Below are positions 11,541 to 22,700 of a stretch of DNA of 64,000 bases, in pieces (the first letter of the stretch is position 1; each line of letters starts with the position of its first letter). The notes under the pieces are model-generated. The model saw only the letters and a program-made list of their open reading frames with translations. It ran no database searches and was not told where the DNA came from. Source of the DNA: Rhexocercosporidium sp. MPI-PUGE-AT-0058 (lineage: Eukaryota; Ascomycota; Leotiomycetes; Helotiales); contig JAGTJL010000002.1 in NCBI GenBank assembly GCA_020746875.1, positions 2,418,001 to 2,482,000 on the forward strand, written 5' to 3'. Made by a program: the position numbers and the translations under genes.

Positions 11541-12348
11541 AAGCGTACAGTCTCATGGAAATAAAATAAGTGTATAGTAACCCTAGATTTGGTTCTAAAT
11601 GATCAATAGCTTGCGAATAGTGCCATACTTTGAAGTGAGCAAATGAAGACTAAGGACCAAATAAGCTAGTCTCTTCTGTACAGACGTACTGTTTTAATAG
11701 ACCAACGTCTACTGGTAGCTAAATTAGTAAATAAATGAAAGCAGAACACTTGATGTTGAATTACGAAGTATAATTTCAGACCCATTTGTCCCGCTCGGGA
11801 TGTTCTCGTATTTTCAGCACATAGTAACTTCAAGCCAAAACCCAAGCCCAAGTACGGCCAAACATGACCAGAAACAAAACAAACGTTCAGTCTACTAAAT
11901 TAAAAGATATGGCGTGCCCTATGGATAGTATCTTGAAGAACGACAGAATAAGTGCTGCCTCAACATTATTGTCAAAGCACTCGAAACCAGCTATCGAGCA
12001 CCAAGATGATTCCCTTATATTCAAGCTGCTTTTATTATGAGACATTTCAAAATATTAGATCTACTTAATACAACAGGCATTGAAGCTCACCCTTCGGATC
12101 TTCCCAAGTCAAGATTTTGGATTTTTTTGCGAGTCTCAACAACCACAGAGGATCTCAAAATTTACCCCTCCAACAACCCCTCATTCTCGCTTCAAGCCCC
12201 TGGCACCATTCACGTAACTACCAAAGCGGTCTAGCGTAGCACTAGCGGCCGAGCCTCCCACAGCAAAATGAGGTTTCCAGATCTCTACAAACAAGAAATC
12301 GATTCCCTCCAATACAAATCCGACTGTGTCTCCGTACACCTCTACAAT
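11541..12348. other. Intergenic region and eIF3m leader
   Basis: This 808 bp separates the flavoprotein gene from eIF3m. An in-frame ATG at 12268 would extend eIF3m by 27 residues of non-conserved sequence (MRFPDLYKQEID...). I prefer the ATG at 12349. No other feature was seen. Confidence 0.5.
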
Positions 12349-13681
12349 ATGGCGCCCTCGACATCACAGGTCTTTATTGACGGGTCGTTCGCCGATCTCG
12401 CCCAGGAACTGGCCGAATACCTGCACATCGGACCCGAAATTCAACCCCTCCTCGACGAGAACAAGAAGGATGATGCTCTCAAGAAGCTCGTAACCGCATC
12501 CGCTGCGCTTAACAGCACGCCGGAGAAGGAGTTCACTGCTGCGTACAATCTCTTGGTCTACCTTGTTGTCCAGTCTCCAAGTGTCAACATGTTCCTCCCC
12601 CGCATGTGCGAGAACCTCTCGAAGCCGATCACATCTTCCCCCATCAATGGCTCGGGTCTTGCGCTGAACATCCTTACCACCATCTTCAACCTCCTCCAAC
12701 CCGATAACGATGTCCGCTTCAATGTCTTCCAAGCTATCCTGCGCCTAGTCAAGACCAGTGGCCTGTTCGAGATGTTGCGACCACAGTTGACAAAGTTGGA
12801 TGCCTGGTTGGCAGAGTGGGAAGTCGATGAGGAGGACCAGCGCAAGCTGTACTGCCAAATCGCGGATATCGCGGAGGAAGCTGGGGAAGATAAGTAAGTT
12901 AGGACATATCCAGGGTATTAAGACCACAGTGTTGACTTCTAACAGGCAATCCTACCAATACATCCTGAAGGCTCTCCGCACATTCGACCCCAAGGAAACC
13001 GAAGAAATTTCCTCCACCGAAGCGCAAACCATTTCTCTCCGCGCCCTTAAAACCGCCCTCCTTTCTAATACACACTTCGATTTCCAAGACCTGACTTCTC
13101 TTCCTACCATCCAAGCGCTCTCCGATTCCCACCCAATACACTCTGAATTGCTCGAAATTTTTGCCGAGAAAGAACTTGAAGATTACAATGATTTCCGAGA
13201 CGAGCATGAGGGGTGGATAGAGGAGGAGGAACTCGATAACAGCAAACTTCACCGCAAGATGAGACTATTGACATTGGCCAGTGTTGCAGCAAGCACAAAC
13301 AGCCGCGAGCTGGAGTACAAGCGCATCGCCAAGGCCCTGCAGATTCCAGCTGAGGATGTCGAGATGTGGGTTATTGATGTTATCAGAGCTGGTCTGATCG
13401 AGGGCAAGCTTTCACAGCAAAAGCAGGTCTTTTTGGTTCACAGAACTACGTACCGGGTCTTTGGCGAGAAGCAATGGCGCGAAGTTGCAACCAGACTTGA
13501 TCAATGGAAGGAGAGCTTGAGAGCCGTCAAGGAGGTTATCAGCAGGGAGCGACAAGCTGCTGAAGCCCAGAAGGAGCGTGAGATGCACGAGGTTGAGAGA
13601 AAGGTTGCTGGTGCTTCGGGTATGAGCGCTGGACGGAGAATCGGTGGACGTGATAACATGGTTGAGATGGGTACTGACTGA
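12349..13681 (+). CDS. Translation initiation factor eIF3 subunit M
   Basis: This is a subunit of the eIF3 complex that loads mRNA and initiator tRNA on the 40S ribosome. Exons 12349-12893 and 12946-13681 give 426 residues, the size of other fungal eIF3m proteins. It is all-helical with a C-terminal PCI domain: [20 protein letters not shown], then [20 protein letters not shown], then [21 protein letters not shown] charged tail with [14 protein letters not shown] follows and ends in DNMVEMGTD. The start [12 protein letters not shown] is the family-like start. The gene converges on the UMP/CMP kinase gene. Proteasome lid and COP9 PCI proteins are more distant alternatives. Confidence 0.9.
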
Positions 13682-13984
13682 GCAATGAAGCCCGTATGAG
13701 TTTTTTCGGCTTCAGCAGCGCATCAGTGTCCAAAATTCCATTTTGGCAACGGCGTTATTAGAGATGAATTGTACATTGGGAGCATAGCATCTGGCATGAT
13801 GCGGGGATGGTTTTTCAACGATGCTATGATTGGGGACAAGATATCCTGGATCGAGAGCCAAATGAAGTGAAATAATAAAATGGCATTGAGCATGCATGCT
13901 ATGACTACAACTGTGAAGTTATTACAAGTTCCCGTCTTTCCCATCCTTACAACCTTTCTATGTTATCCATCCTATGCTCCCATT
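13682..13984. other. Convergent 3' spacer
   Basis: This 303 bp lies between the stops of eIF3m and the UMP/CMP kinase gene. It would hold both 3' ends; AATAAAA occurs near 13871. No gene was seen. Confidence 0.45.
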
Positions 13985-15080
13985 CTAGAAATTCTTGCCC
14001 AGCCTCTCCTCCAGCTTCTGCCTCGTTTCTTCATACACCTCGTTTGGTGTCTTTGTAGCGACGATGTGGACTACTTTGCCCCTCTCCCTGAAATAGTCCA
14101 CGACTGGCATACTCGTCTCCACGAAAGTCTTGAACCTCTTCTTAATACTCTCCGCATTATCATCCGACCGCCCACTAGTCTTCCCCCTCTCCAAAAGTCG
14201 TCTCTGCATCTCCTCCTCCGGACAATCGAAGAACAGCACAAACTTGCTCGGGCAAACCGTCTCTTCGAACTTCAGCGCCTGGTCCATCTTCCTCGGGAAA
14301 CCATCAATCAGGAACTTCCCCTTATGGTCCTTATCCTTGTTCACCACCTCGGTCATGGCGTTCTCTAGTAGCTGGACTGTGACTTCCATGGGTACGATCT
14401 TGCCGTCCTTGATGTAGCTCTTGATTAGGTCGCCGAACTCGGAACCCTCTCGATCTTGCTCTGCGCGAAGCAGATCACCGGCCGAGAGATGCGTGAAGTG
14501 GTAGTCGCGGACGAGGTTGGCGCATTGTGTGCCTTTTCCTGCACCGGGTCCGCCGAGCACGAAGAGGACTGTTACACTGGCGGGGGAGAAGGTGGGTGTG
14601 TCTTTCTTGGGGGCAGCGATTTGTTCGGTGGTTGGAGGCATTTCTGCAGATAGTGTTTGTGTCAGTGACAAGTGATCCCAAAGATAAAATATTAGTACGA
14701 CAGAATTGAAGCTCATCAATAGCTGGCCGTCTCGGAATCCAGGCCGTGAAAGGGCTCTGGGCTTGAGGCAATGAAGCCTGCCAGACCACAGATACAATTG
14801 CCCCTGCCATTGAGCAATGAAAAGAACACCATTACATACCGACTCGACTCCTAACCATTAAAGCATAAGCTCCAGATCCAGCAAGCACAATACCAACGAA
14901 CGGCCACACTTTCAACGGGCTCGAATTCGGGTTGCCAGAAGCGTAGCCACGTCTCGTAGTTTGGGAAGGGTTGCGAAGTGCGGATCTGAAGGAGGTTCGA
15001 GGTGTCGAGTTTAGGGATCGAGGGAGGGCAGAAGGTTGGCAGAAGCGCCGTGAGAAGAGTCGCGGGAGTGGGTGTGCCAT
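13985..15080 (-). CDS. URA6: UMP/CMP (uridylate) kinase with N-terminal targeting and membrane-anchor leader
   Basis: The enzyme phosphorylates UMP and CMP with ATP in pyrimidine nucleotide synthesis. I read exon 1 at 15080-14840 and exon 2 at 14643-13985, total 299 residues; the join gives RSRVEMPPTTEQ. The kinase core has the P-loop LGGPGAGKGTQC, then LSAGDLLRAEQDREGSEFG (NMP-binding), IDGFPRKMDQ, and the lid ERGKTSGRSDDN. Exon 1 encodes an Arg/Ser-rich, acid-poor leader (MAHPLPRLFSRRF...) and a hydrophobic segment, KVWPFVGIVLAGSGAYALMV, typical of a mitochondrial presequence plus one membrane span. The 196 nt intron is longer than others here, and an internal ATG at the start of exon 2 could give a soluble form. 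The kinase call is firm; the leader is a splice inference. Confidence 0.9.
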
Positions 15081-15492
15081 CGTTGCAGCTGACTACTGGA
15101 TCTGGGTTTGTCTGAGATGCAGCGTGACGACGTGCAGGAAGCATGAAATAGAGACTCGACTCGAAACTGATCCTTGATCTTAGCGAGCCGGGAAATAAAT
15201 ATCGCTAACGGGCACTACATCCACCCCCTTCTACAACAATACATTAATTTATGTGGGCAAGCCTAGAGATGTCCTATTTTGTGCCTTTCTGTGCATTACT
15301 GGATCTTGGCTGAGACGAAATTGTTGTTACTTTCATTGTTGATCTGGAGAAGCATTGAGGCACTCAGTCTGGTGGATCTTTCCCTGCACATGAGACTTTT
15401 ATAGGCAGTCAATTGCTTGTGAAAAAGCATATACCTTAATGCCCCAGCAGTCTACCAAGCTAAGCTATCTACAAGTCTCAAAGTCTATCCCA
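15081..15492. other. Intergenic region between URA6 promoter and ECM29 stop
   Basis: This 412 bp holds the URA6 promoter and the ECM29 3' end. No gene or repeat was seen. Confidence 0.45.
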
Positions 15493-18400
15493 TCATGCCT
15501 CCAATGCCTTTAATGATCTATCAAGAGCAGTTTGCACGCCGGGAGAACGTTCATTCTTCCTAGCCTCAACAATCATCTCCTTCATCTTCGTCTTTAATTC
15601 ATCTCTTCCATCCTCGAAAATCCCAAAAACGCCTCCTACGAGACACTCGACGATCATCTCAGCAGCCTCAGCTCTCTTCAATCTCATGATCTCAGTGCCA
15701 GAGCCGCTCGCTACCTCCAGAACAATAAAGAAGTTAAGAGCTAGTTTGTATTGATTAGATTCTTGATTGTGGGTTCCCTTTCGGAGACCATCGAAAAGCA
15801 TCTTGGCTCGTTCGTACAGGGTCAGGTTTGTGGCAACTGTGACTTTGGTCGAGGTCGTGACTGTCTTGACGATCTCCAACAGCTTTGGTAGGTGTGTAAG
15901 CGGAGATGAATCTAAGTGCTTGATGTTCACGGCTCGGAAGAGAGCAGAGATACCAGCTGTTGTTGCTGCCGACTCATGGGATTTATTTCCGTCCTTAGTG
16001 TCGTCGCTCGTGTCCATCTTATCCTCGCTATTGAAGTCTTCCAGTATCGGGTTGACAACGTTGTACACCTCGTCAAACATGTCTATATCTGTTCGAGCTT
16101 CAACATATCCTCCAAGGCTGGTAAATGCATGCGGTCGGTAGGTATCATTATTACGCTTGGCCTCTCGGATCGCGATCTTCTTCATCTGAGCAGCAATACT
16201 GGGCTCGGTATTCCAGAGTGATTTGCCTGATTTCGTGAATTTGACGAATGCGTCAAGAACCTTCTCCTTTCCATCGAAGGTCTTGAGCGCAAGAGCTTTC
16301 TCTAACGCAGGCCAGATAGCAGCCGCGTTTGCGCCACTCATTTCATTTCCTGACGAGACCACCACGTCGGCAATCGTCAAAGCAGCCGTATGCTTAATCG
16401 TCCATTTGGCCGATTCGAGGCGTTCTACAGCTATCTCGTTAATCTCCTTTGAATACAGGATAACAGCACGGGAACCTCCAACATTCTCGCTCCAAGTCTT
16501 CTCGAACTGCTCTTTGACGTGTTCATCGAGGTCATGCTTGGCAAAGAAGACAAACGGTAGGAAGTCTGCTGCTACGGCATTGAACCGATCTGTGGCAAAT
16601 TTCGAGACAGCGTAGATGATTTCTCCCGAAACTTGACGGCGTGTTTCGTCTTCTGCATTGAAATACAAACCCTTAGCATGAGCAGCAAGTCTCAAAAGAC
16701 CATCATCAGACCCAAGTCGGGAGAGATATCCGGTAGCTCTGGCATATGCAGCACTGACAGCATTGTTACGATCTAGCACTGCCTTTTCGGTGACCTTGAG
16801 GAATGCATCCGCATGAGGTTTGAAGACGAAAGCGTGTCTCATGGCAAGGCTAACGAGCACACCCGCGCATCCTATCTTCGATGGCATTCCAATGGACGTC
16901 TTGATGGCGTTCTCAAGGCGGAAAGCTAGATCTTTCATAGTTGGCTCGTCGAGTTGATCAAGGCACTTCTCAATGCCTTCCATCAAAGGGGATTGCGAGA
17001 CTGCAGTCGATCGCGCGTTGTCAATTTTGGCCTCAGTAAGGTTGTATTGGGCGGCTCTTAGATAAACATAGTCGATACCTTCTTGCTCCATTGTGCTGAG
17101 AAGTCCTAGCAGTTGTTCAACCTGATTAGTTAGCGGGGAACATCGCCAAAAACAGAAGAGAAACAGTGAATGTTAGCTTACCAGATGTGGGATAAAGAGT
17201 AATAAGGCTTTACCACCATTCTTGATGATCTTGAGGACGGTCACTGTTGCAAAAATGCGAACCTCTTTCGCTGAGCTCTCCATACCTTGTCCTGACAGAA
17301 GAAACGGCAAAACCTCTTTCAACATGGCTTGGGCATGTCTCGACTCTGTTCCCGCTTCAATTTGGCGGACCAGCGTATTTGTCAATACCATACTTAGCTT
17401 CAACGCTGCCTCGCGGACGGAACCTTTGATGTCATCAAGGACCTTGAAAGCTACCTGCCAGATATCGGATAGATGTTTTTCGTATTTGTCGAATTCGCGT
17501 CCTTGGACCAGATCAGCAATAGCAGCACAGCTTGCTTGCCTTGTCCGCCACTCCTTGCCTAAGATGCTTTTGAGAAGGTCCGCCAAAATTTCGTCAAAGT
17601 ACTGATTGATTGTGGCACTCGAATCCTTGACCAGAGCAGACCAAATATCATTCATCGAGCGTTGAACATTTGGGTTTGGGTCGAACCGGTACCGGTAGAG
17701 CTTGGGGTACAATTTAGGATCTATTTCCGACTCCGAAAGAATGCTGCTCAGCCCGAATCTACCGAAAGCAGCGCGAGTTGACCATGTGGCAGCATTTGAC
17801 GCAAGAGACATAAACTTGTAGACGAGACTTTGATCTCCGACTTCGTTTGCCAGAGAAATGATGTCTTTGTATGAGGTGACCGAGTTTCCTTCGCCCGTTG
17901 GTAAAGCTCCGGGCTCGAACAACTCGGTGTCGTCGTCAACCTTCAGCTGAGCCGAAGTTCCCGTGAAGGATGCTACTAAGTCTTTCACAAGTTTTTCTCT
18001 GAGATCCTTGTCTCCTTGCTCATACACCAGACTCAAACCGCGGGATGCTGTCTCTTGCACGAGTTCATCTCGTGCTGAGAGAAGTCCCATGAAAGCTGCT
18101 TGACACTCTCTCAACCGAACTTGAATTTCACCGAGGTGTCCACAATTCTGAATGAGGCTGAATAGCCATATTCCGGATGATTTTTTCAGAGAAGGCTTCG
18201 TCGTCTTGCAATCCTGAAGCAGCCTCTGTAGTATGCCTTCAAGGGTGAGATGCTTCTTTGATCGGCCGTTATAGGTTGCATCGACATCAATACTCAAATG
18301 AAGAACATCCGAGTCCCAGCAAGCTCCAAGACAACTGATGGCTTCGCCCACAGTGAAGTGAATCTCGGCCTGCTTGATTTCAAAAAGGCTATAAAGTCCA

Positions 18401-21400
18401 GTGAGTATGAGGGAGAGTGGACTTTCAGTATCAGACGTGTCATCCAGTTCCCCGTCGAATATAGTAGCCAAACGGCCGAGCGCTGATATGGATTTTTCGT
18501 TTCCTTTCTTTGCATCCGCAGTCAGCAACTCGATGAGGCCAGCTGACTTCACAGAAGAGGCATTCAGCTGCTCGGCAGTAAGCACCCCGGACGCACTGAT
18601 TTGGCCGATTGCATTGAGAACGGCTTCTTTTGTCGATGCATCTTTTGCGCCACAGAGGATCTCCAACAGCGAGGCGACAGCAGCTTGAACGGTGCTATGA
18701 TCACTGGAGTCAACTATTCCGTAAAACGAGCCTCTGCTAAGCATATAACCAAGAGCTAGGATTGAGCCGTGAACTTTGTTGGCATCTGCTCCAACAGCAG
18801 TTGACCAAGGCTTGATGTCAACCAGTAAGGTCTGTATTACCCCATAGATGGTTTTATCGGTGTTTGTAGGGTGTGGTGCGAGAATACCAAATGCTTGTGC
18901 TGCAAGAAAACGAGTTGCGACATTGTTGGACTTGATGGACGGCAGTAACTCAAGTGCTCTCTCCGCAAGTCTGCCAATGACTTTACTAGGAGTGATGGAT
19001 GCGATGTCAACAAAGCATCTACCGCAATCGGGAAGTCCGTTACCATCATTACGCAGCATACCCTCGAAAGAAGCTGTCAGGAAGGTGAACAGTGCATCAT
19101 CGTCGACAGAACGGATATAACCCTTCATTGCTTTCCGGGATTCTTTGTCAGAACGGAATAACACGTCAAGTTGTCGCTCCCAATCTGCATCGATCATTAG
19201 TGGTGTCTCCGATTTTTGAAGAGCAGCCATCAGAAGCATTCGACGACAGTAGTTAACTGCAGACGGAAAAGCGTTGATTTTCGATCCTGAAAAATTGCCA
19301 AAAACAGAGACCGAATCAATATCCATGCCACTCTTCATGCTATTTGCGATGCTTGAGTTCTTGATGAGGCTTTGCGATGTAAAGAAAACTTTCACCATTT
19401 CGTTCCAGTTAGGGAGAGGACATTCCAAGGATGCCGCTACGGCATTTAGAAGTCGATACCAATATGGATCCTACGTGGTGGTTAGTTTGACAACCATAAT
19501 ACACAATTTGCAGACTTACCAAGCCTTTCTTGCCTTCTTCCACCACATCACTACGCTCGTCAGTGCGACCACCGAGAGCAAGTATGTCAATCCATCGTCC
19601 AACAACGTCACTATACTCGAGACAACGGTTTGCCCACCGTACAGTGGCGAAGCGAGCTCCCCTAACAACAGCACCGCCTTCTTCTAGTGTCATGTACTTT
19701 AGAAGGAGAAGTCGTAGATCACCCCTTAAAGTATCATCCACTGAAGAGCAAATTGGTTAGCACTCATGTTGGAGAGAAATGCTGAGAGTAAGTAAATGGA
19801 ATAATGTTTCTTACATGGTGGATTGAACGCATTGAGTAGACTTGCAAGGGCCCCTTCTATGCTCACAAAAATAGTCTCTGAGGAACCTTCCTCAGTCAAA
19901 GACCGAAATAGCCACCGCACGAGCGATAGTTCTTTCTCCAGCACAATGGAAGGTGTTGTCTTTGCTAAAGAACCTAAAGTTTCGTAGGCCAAAGCACGCA
20001 ATGCAGCTGCATCTGTGGATCTCTCGTGAGGAACAGGCCAACCTTGGTCCTCGATATATGTTCGCATAAAGCCAACTAGCTGTGGTGCGACTTGAGCGAG
20101 ATCTCCAGCAGCTCCTATCCTAGCAACCCAATTCATGTAGTTGAAAAGAGCGTTTCGAAATTTCACTGTTTCAAGGCCTTTAGCGGGGAGGTTTGTATTG
20201 TCATCTGGTGAGATTGCCTCCTGAACTGTTTACTCGAGCGTGTTAGTATTTGGACTTTGGCCAAAGCCCAACACCAAGATTGCGCATCAAGCTAGAGCTG
20301 GGAGAATCGAGCAACTTACCAATCTTGATGACTTGTTGTGGAAAGGTTGTGGACACAGCGGATTTGGTCAGGAGTACCAGTAATTTTGTCTGAAGCGCAG
20401 GTTTTAGTGTGAAGTAAATCTGCAGCAGACTTTCGATGGTTTTTGGGTCTTCCAGAGACATCGTCGATCGCTTTAGCAAGTCATCTCCAACACCTGAAAT
20501 TCGCGAGTTGGAATCACCAGATGCAAATAGCGCAGGAAGAAACCGTTCATCATCCGTGAAAGCACCACTTGATAAAAATGCCAGAACAACAATCTTCGTT
20601 TGGGTCAAGTTGAGTCCTTCATCGGATGATGGGTCCCAAGCTTCTTGCTTGCCATTCAAAGTCAGGAACTCATATTCAGGCACTGTGAGGCCGGGGCAGG
20701 TTATTCCGGAGGCGCTTGAACGGACCACAGACAGAAGCATGAGCTTGCCAAACCATGAGGCTACAAATTGAGCATCTTCAACATGACTGTCAAGCCCAAG
20801 TGAGGACCGTAATTCGGTGTCCTCTTTACTGCCACGCAGCGGAATCCGGAGCTGGGGAAGGAGTCGAAGAAACAAGTTGAAGATGGTGGCACAGGTTGGT
20901 TTTCCAGCGTCATTTGCAAGCCCGTGAATAATAGTTGGTAACAAAGCCATTTGCTCCTAGCAGCTAGTAAGTAAACAATAGCTAGCCGCACCGCACCGAA
21001 GGGGAGACTTACTGTAGATGACAACTTTCCTACACTCTGCTGAATGAACATGAGATCAAAATGTCGTATCATAGAAGATTCTGGGTTCTCCTTGTACTGC
21101 TTCAATAAAGCTGCCACCGGCAACACAATGTTTCTAGGAGTAGTCAGCAACATGATTTAACAATCTACCTAGTCACATGCAAGCATGCGGCTTCAATTTG
21201 CCGGGAGCTCCAACGTACTGGTTTCCAGCAAGGCGGATTTTGATATGCTGGCATGTTGAGATGACCTTATTGCGAACTGCTGCATGTTCGCTCGCAAGTT
21301 TTAGAAGCAACGGGGGCAAGTATGGCTTCAAGAGCGATTCGAGCTTGTCATCCTTGGCGAGTGCGATACGCATCTCCACCTTGCCCACCAGCTCCAATTC

Positions 21401-21409
21401 TCTGTCCAT
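15493..21409 (-). CDS. ECM29: Proteasome adaptor/scaffold Ecm29
   Basis: Ecm29 is a long HEAT-repeat protein that binds 26S proteasomes and controls their assembly, gating and recruitment. Seven exons are supported: 21409-21219, 21133-21013, 20956-20320, 20225-19815, 19740-19520, 19470-17182 and 17121-15493. They sum to 1832 residues, as usual for the family. The N-terminus MDRELELVGKVEMRIALAKD and the following LLLKLASEHAAVRNKVISTC are classic Ecm29. Mid-protein landmarks are RWANRCLEYSDVVGRWIDIL and STRAAFGRFGLSSILSE. Near the C-terminus the HEAT-like helices include KIGCAGVLVSLAMRHAFVF and VSAAYARATGYLSRLGSDD. Introns end with TAG or CAG and several have GCTAAC branch sites. No lesion was found. 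Confidence 0.93.
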
Positions 21410-21603
21410 GACGGCGGGCAGAGGAGAGATATATTCCTTCGAGAGGAGATGTGTCTATTCACGGTACAGGTCGAACGTGGCTTTCGTCTCCTTTGTTTGT
21501 TGCTATGTATGAATGGAATTCGTGTGAGAGCTCATCACGGCTGGGGATTTGCGCCGTGCCGAAAAGATGATGAAGTTGCAATGGGAGTTGGCAAAGCGCA
21601 GGT

Positions 21604-21627
21604 ATCGATCGATCAATCAATCAATCA
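21604..21627. repeat. Microsatellite, ATCG/ATCA tetranucleotide
   Basis: Six consecutive four-base units lie about 200 bp upstream of the ECM29 start: two ATCG then four ATCA. Simple-sequence repeats of this type are common in fungal intergenic DNA. No function is implied. Confidence 0.8.
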
Positions 21628-21720
21628 AGCAATAAATATCAGAGCCGGCTCAAGCTGGATTACGAAGATGTCGTGCCTTCCAACTACCAGTCCAGTGTCA
21701 TGTCCACGCACCCCAGGCGC

Positions 21721-21740
21721 TGCCTTTGCCTTTGCCTTTG
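21721..21740. repeat. Short TGCCTT-type tandem repeat
   Basis: Three copies of a six-base unit (TGCCTT), followed by decayed units (GCTGTGGCTTTGGCCTT). It is also in the ECM29 upstream region. Confidence 0.7.
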
Positions 21741-22299
21741 CTGTGGCTTTGGCCTTCCATTTGCTTCCCGAAGCGGGCCCGGAACGGAAAAACCCTCCCG
21801 CGTCCCAGCTACAATTTGCTACTTCATCGGAAAGCAATACAGTACTGTCCTAGGAACTTTTGTTCTTTCTTTTGTTTATTTACTTGCTAGATGCGTATGT
21901 GCCTGTTGAGGTATCTCACCCACGCGTTGTACTCTCAGTACCAATTTGTGACTGATACCTAGAATCGGGCGGATATGGACCGTTTATGCTGCGACGTGCT
22001 ACAGCAGTACAGGCAGATCAAGCAGCATGCACTCTGTCTGCTCTCGTAAAGGCACCAAACTGCACATGCCTCTTGTTGAGATGCGCTTCAGTCTCCAGAG
22101 CGTCTGCTCCTCACAACCAACTCCAAGGAATACAATCTTGACGAATCAGCGGCTCTAATCTGCTTCCCAGGAATTCACTGCCTGGACTAGTTGCTGACTG
22201 GACTACCCTTCAAGAAAAGACGGTTTACACACTTGCACACCCGTACAATACCGACCCCTCAGCTTAAAGGGTGAGCAGAAGAGTGAGGACGCATCAAAT

Positions 22300-22700
22300 T
22301 GAGCGACTAGGAAAACTTTCTATGGTCGAGAGCTACCTGGGACAACCTGGATGCATTGGAACACCATATGCGCGGTGAGTCTCTGACGGCAGTTCGCTTA
22401 CGGCTTTTAGCGTGAAAACCTGAAAGGAGTGCATTGAGCGCAAATAAGCTAGTAGAACAAAAAGAACTAGATGAAATGATAGCTTTACTTGAAAGAATAA
22501 TAGCTCTTATATAAATTAGTCTTTTAAAGCAAAGGGTGGTGAGTTGTGCGGCTGGAGCTGAGAGGTCTCTTTTGAAAACGGCGCTAAAAGCCGTACTGCC
22601 ACACCATGGGATAGGCAGGTACTTGTGATTGTCCTGAACCTCAACAAGCCCCAGGGCATCTCTCAAGGCATAGATATGGCTTCGTCATGATGGTTTTTGT
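22300..22700 (+). other. Possible decayed coding fragment
   Basis: One plus-strand frame reads as a charged, coiled-coil-like stretch (NKLVEQKELDEMIALLERII), then a TAA, then ISLLKQRVVSCAAGAERSLL. In another frame VLVIVLNLNKPQGISQG follows. Such leucine/glutamate-rich stretches occur in fungal transposon gag-like or repeated-family proteins, but I cannot name a family. Several stops break every frame. It may equally be non-coding DNA with chance frames. Confidence 0.2.

Noticed and set aside
12268..12348. Upstream ATG as the eIF3m start
   Set aside because: The extra 27 residues do not resemble eIF3m, while MAPSTSQVF at 12349 is a family-like start.
22307..22666. Minus-strand 119-codon ORF as a gene
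   Set aside because: Composition is low-complexity Ser/Ala/Leu with no domain; it is more likely the shadow of a decayed plus-strand sequence.
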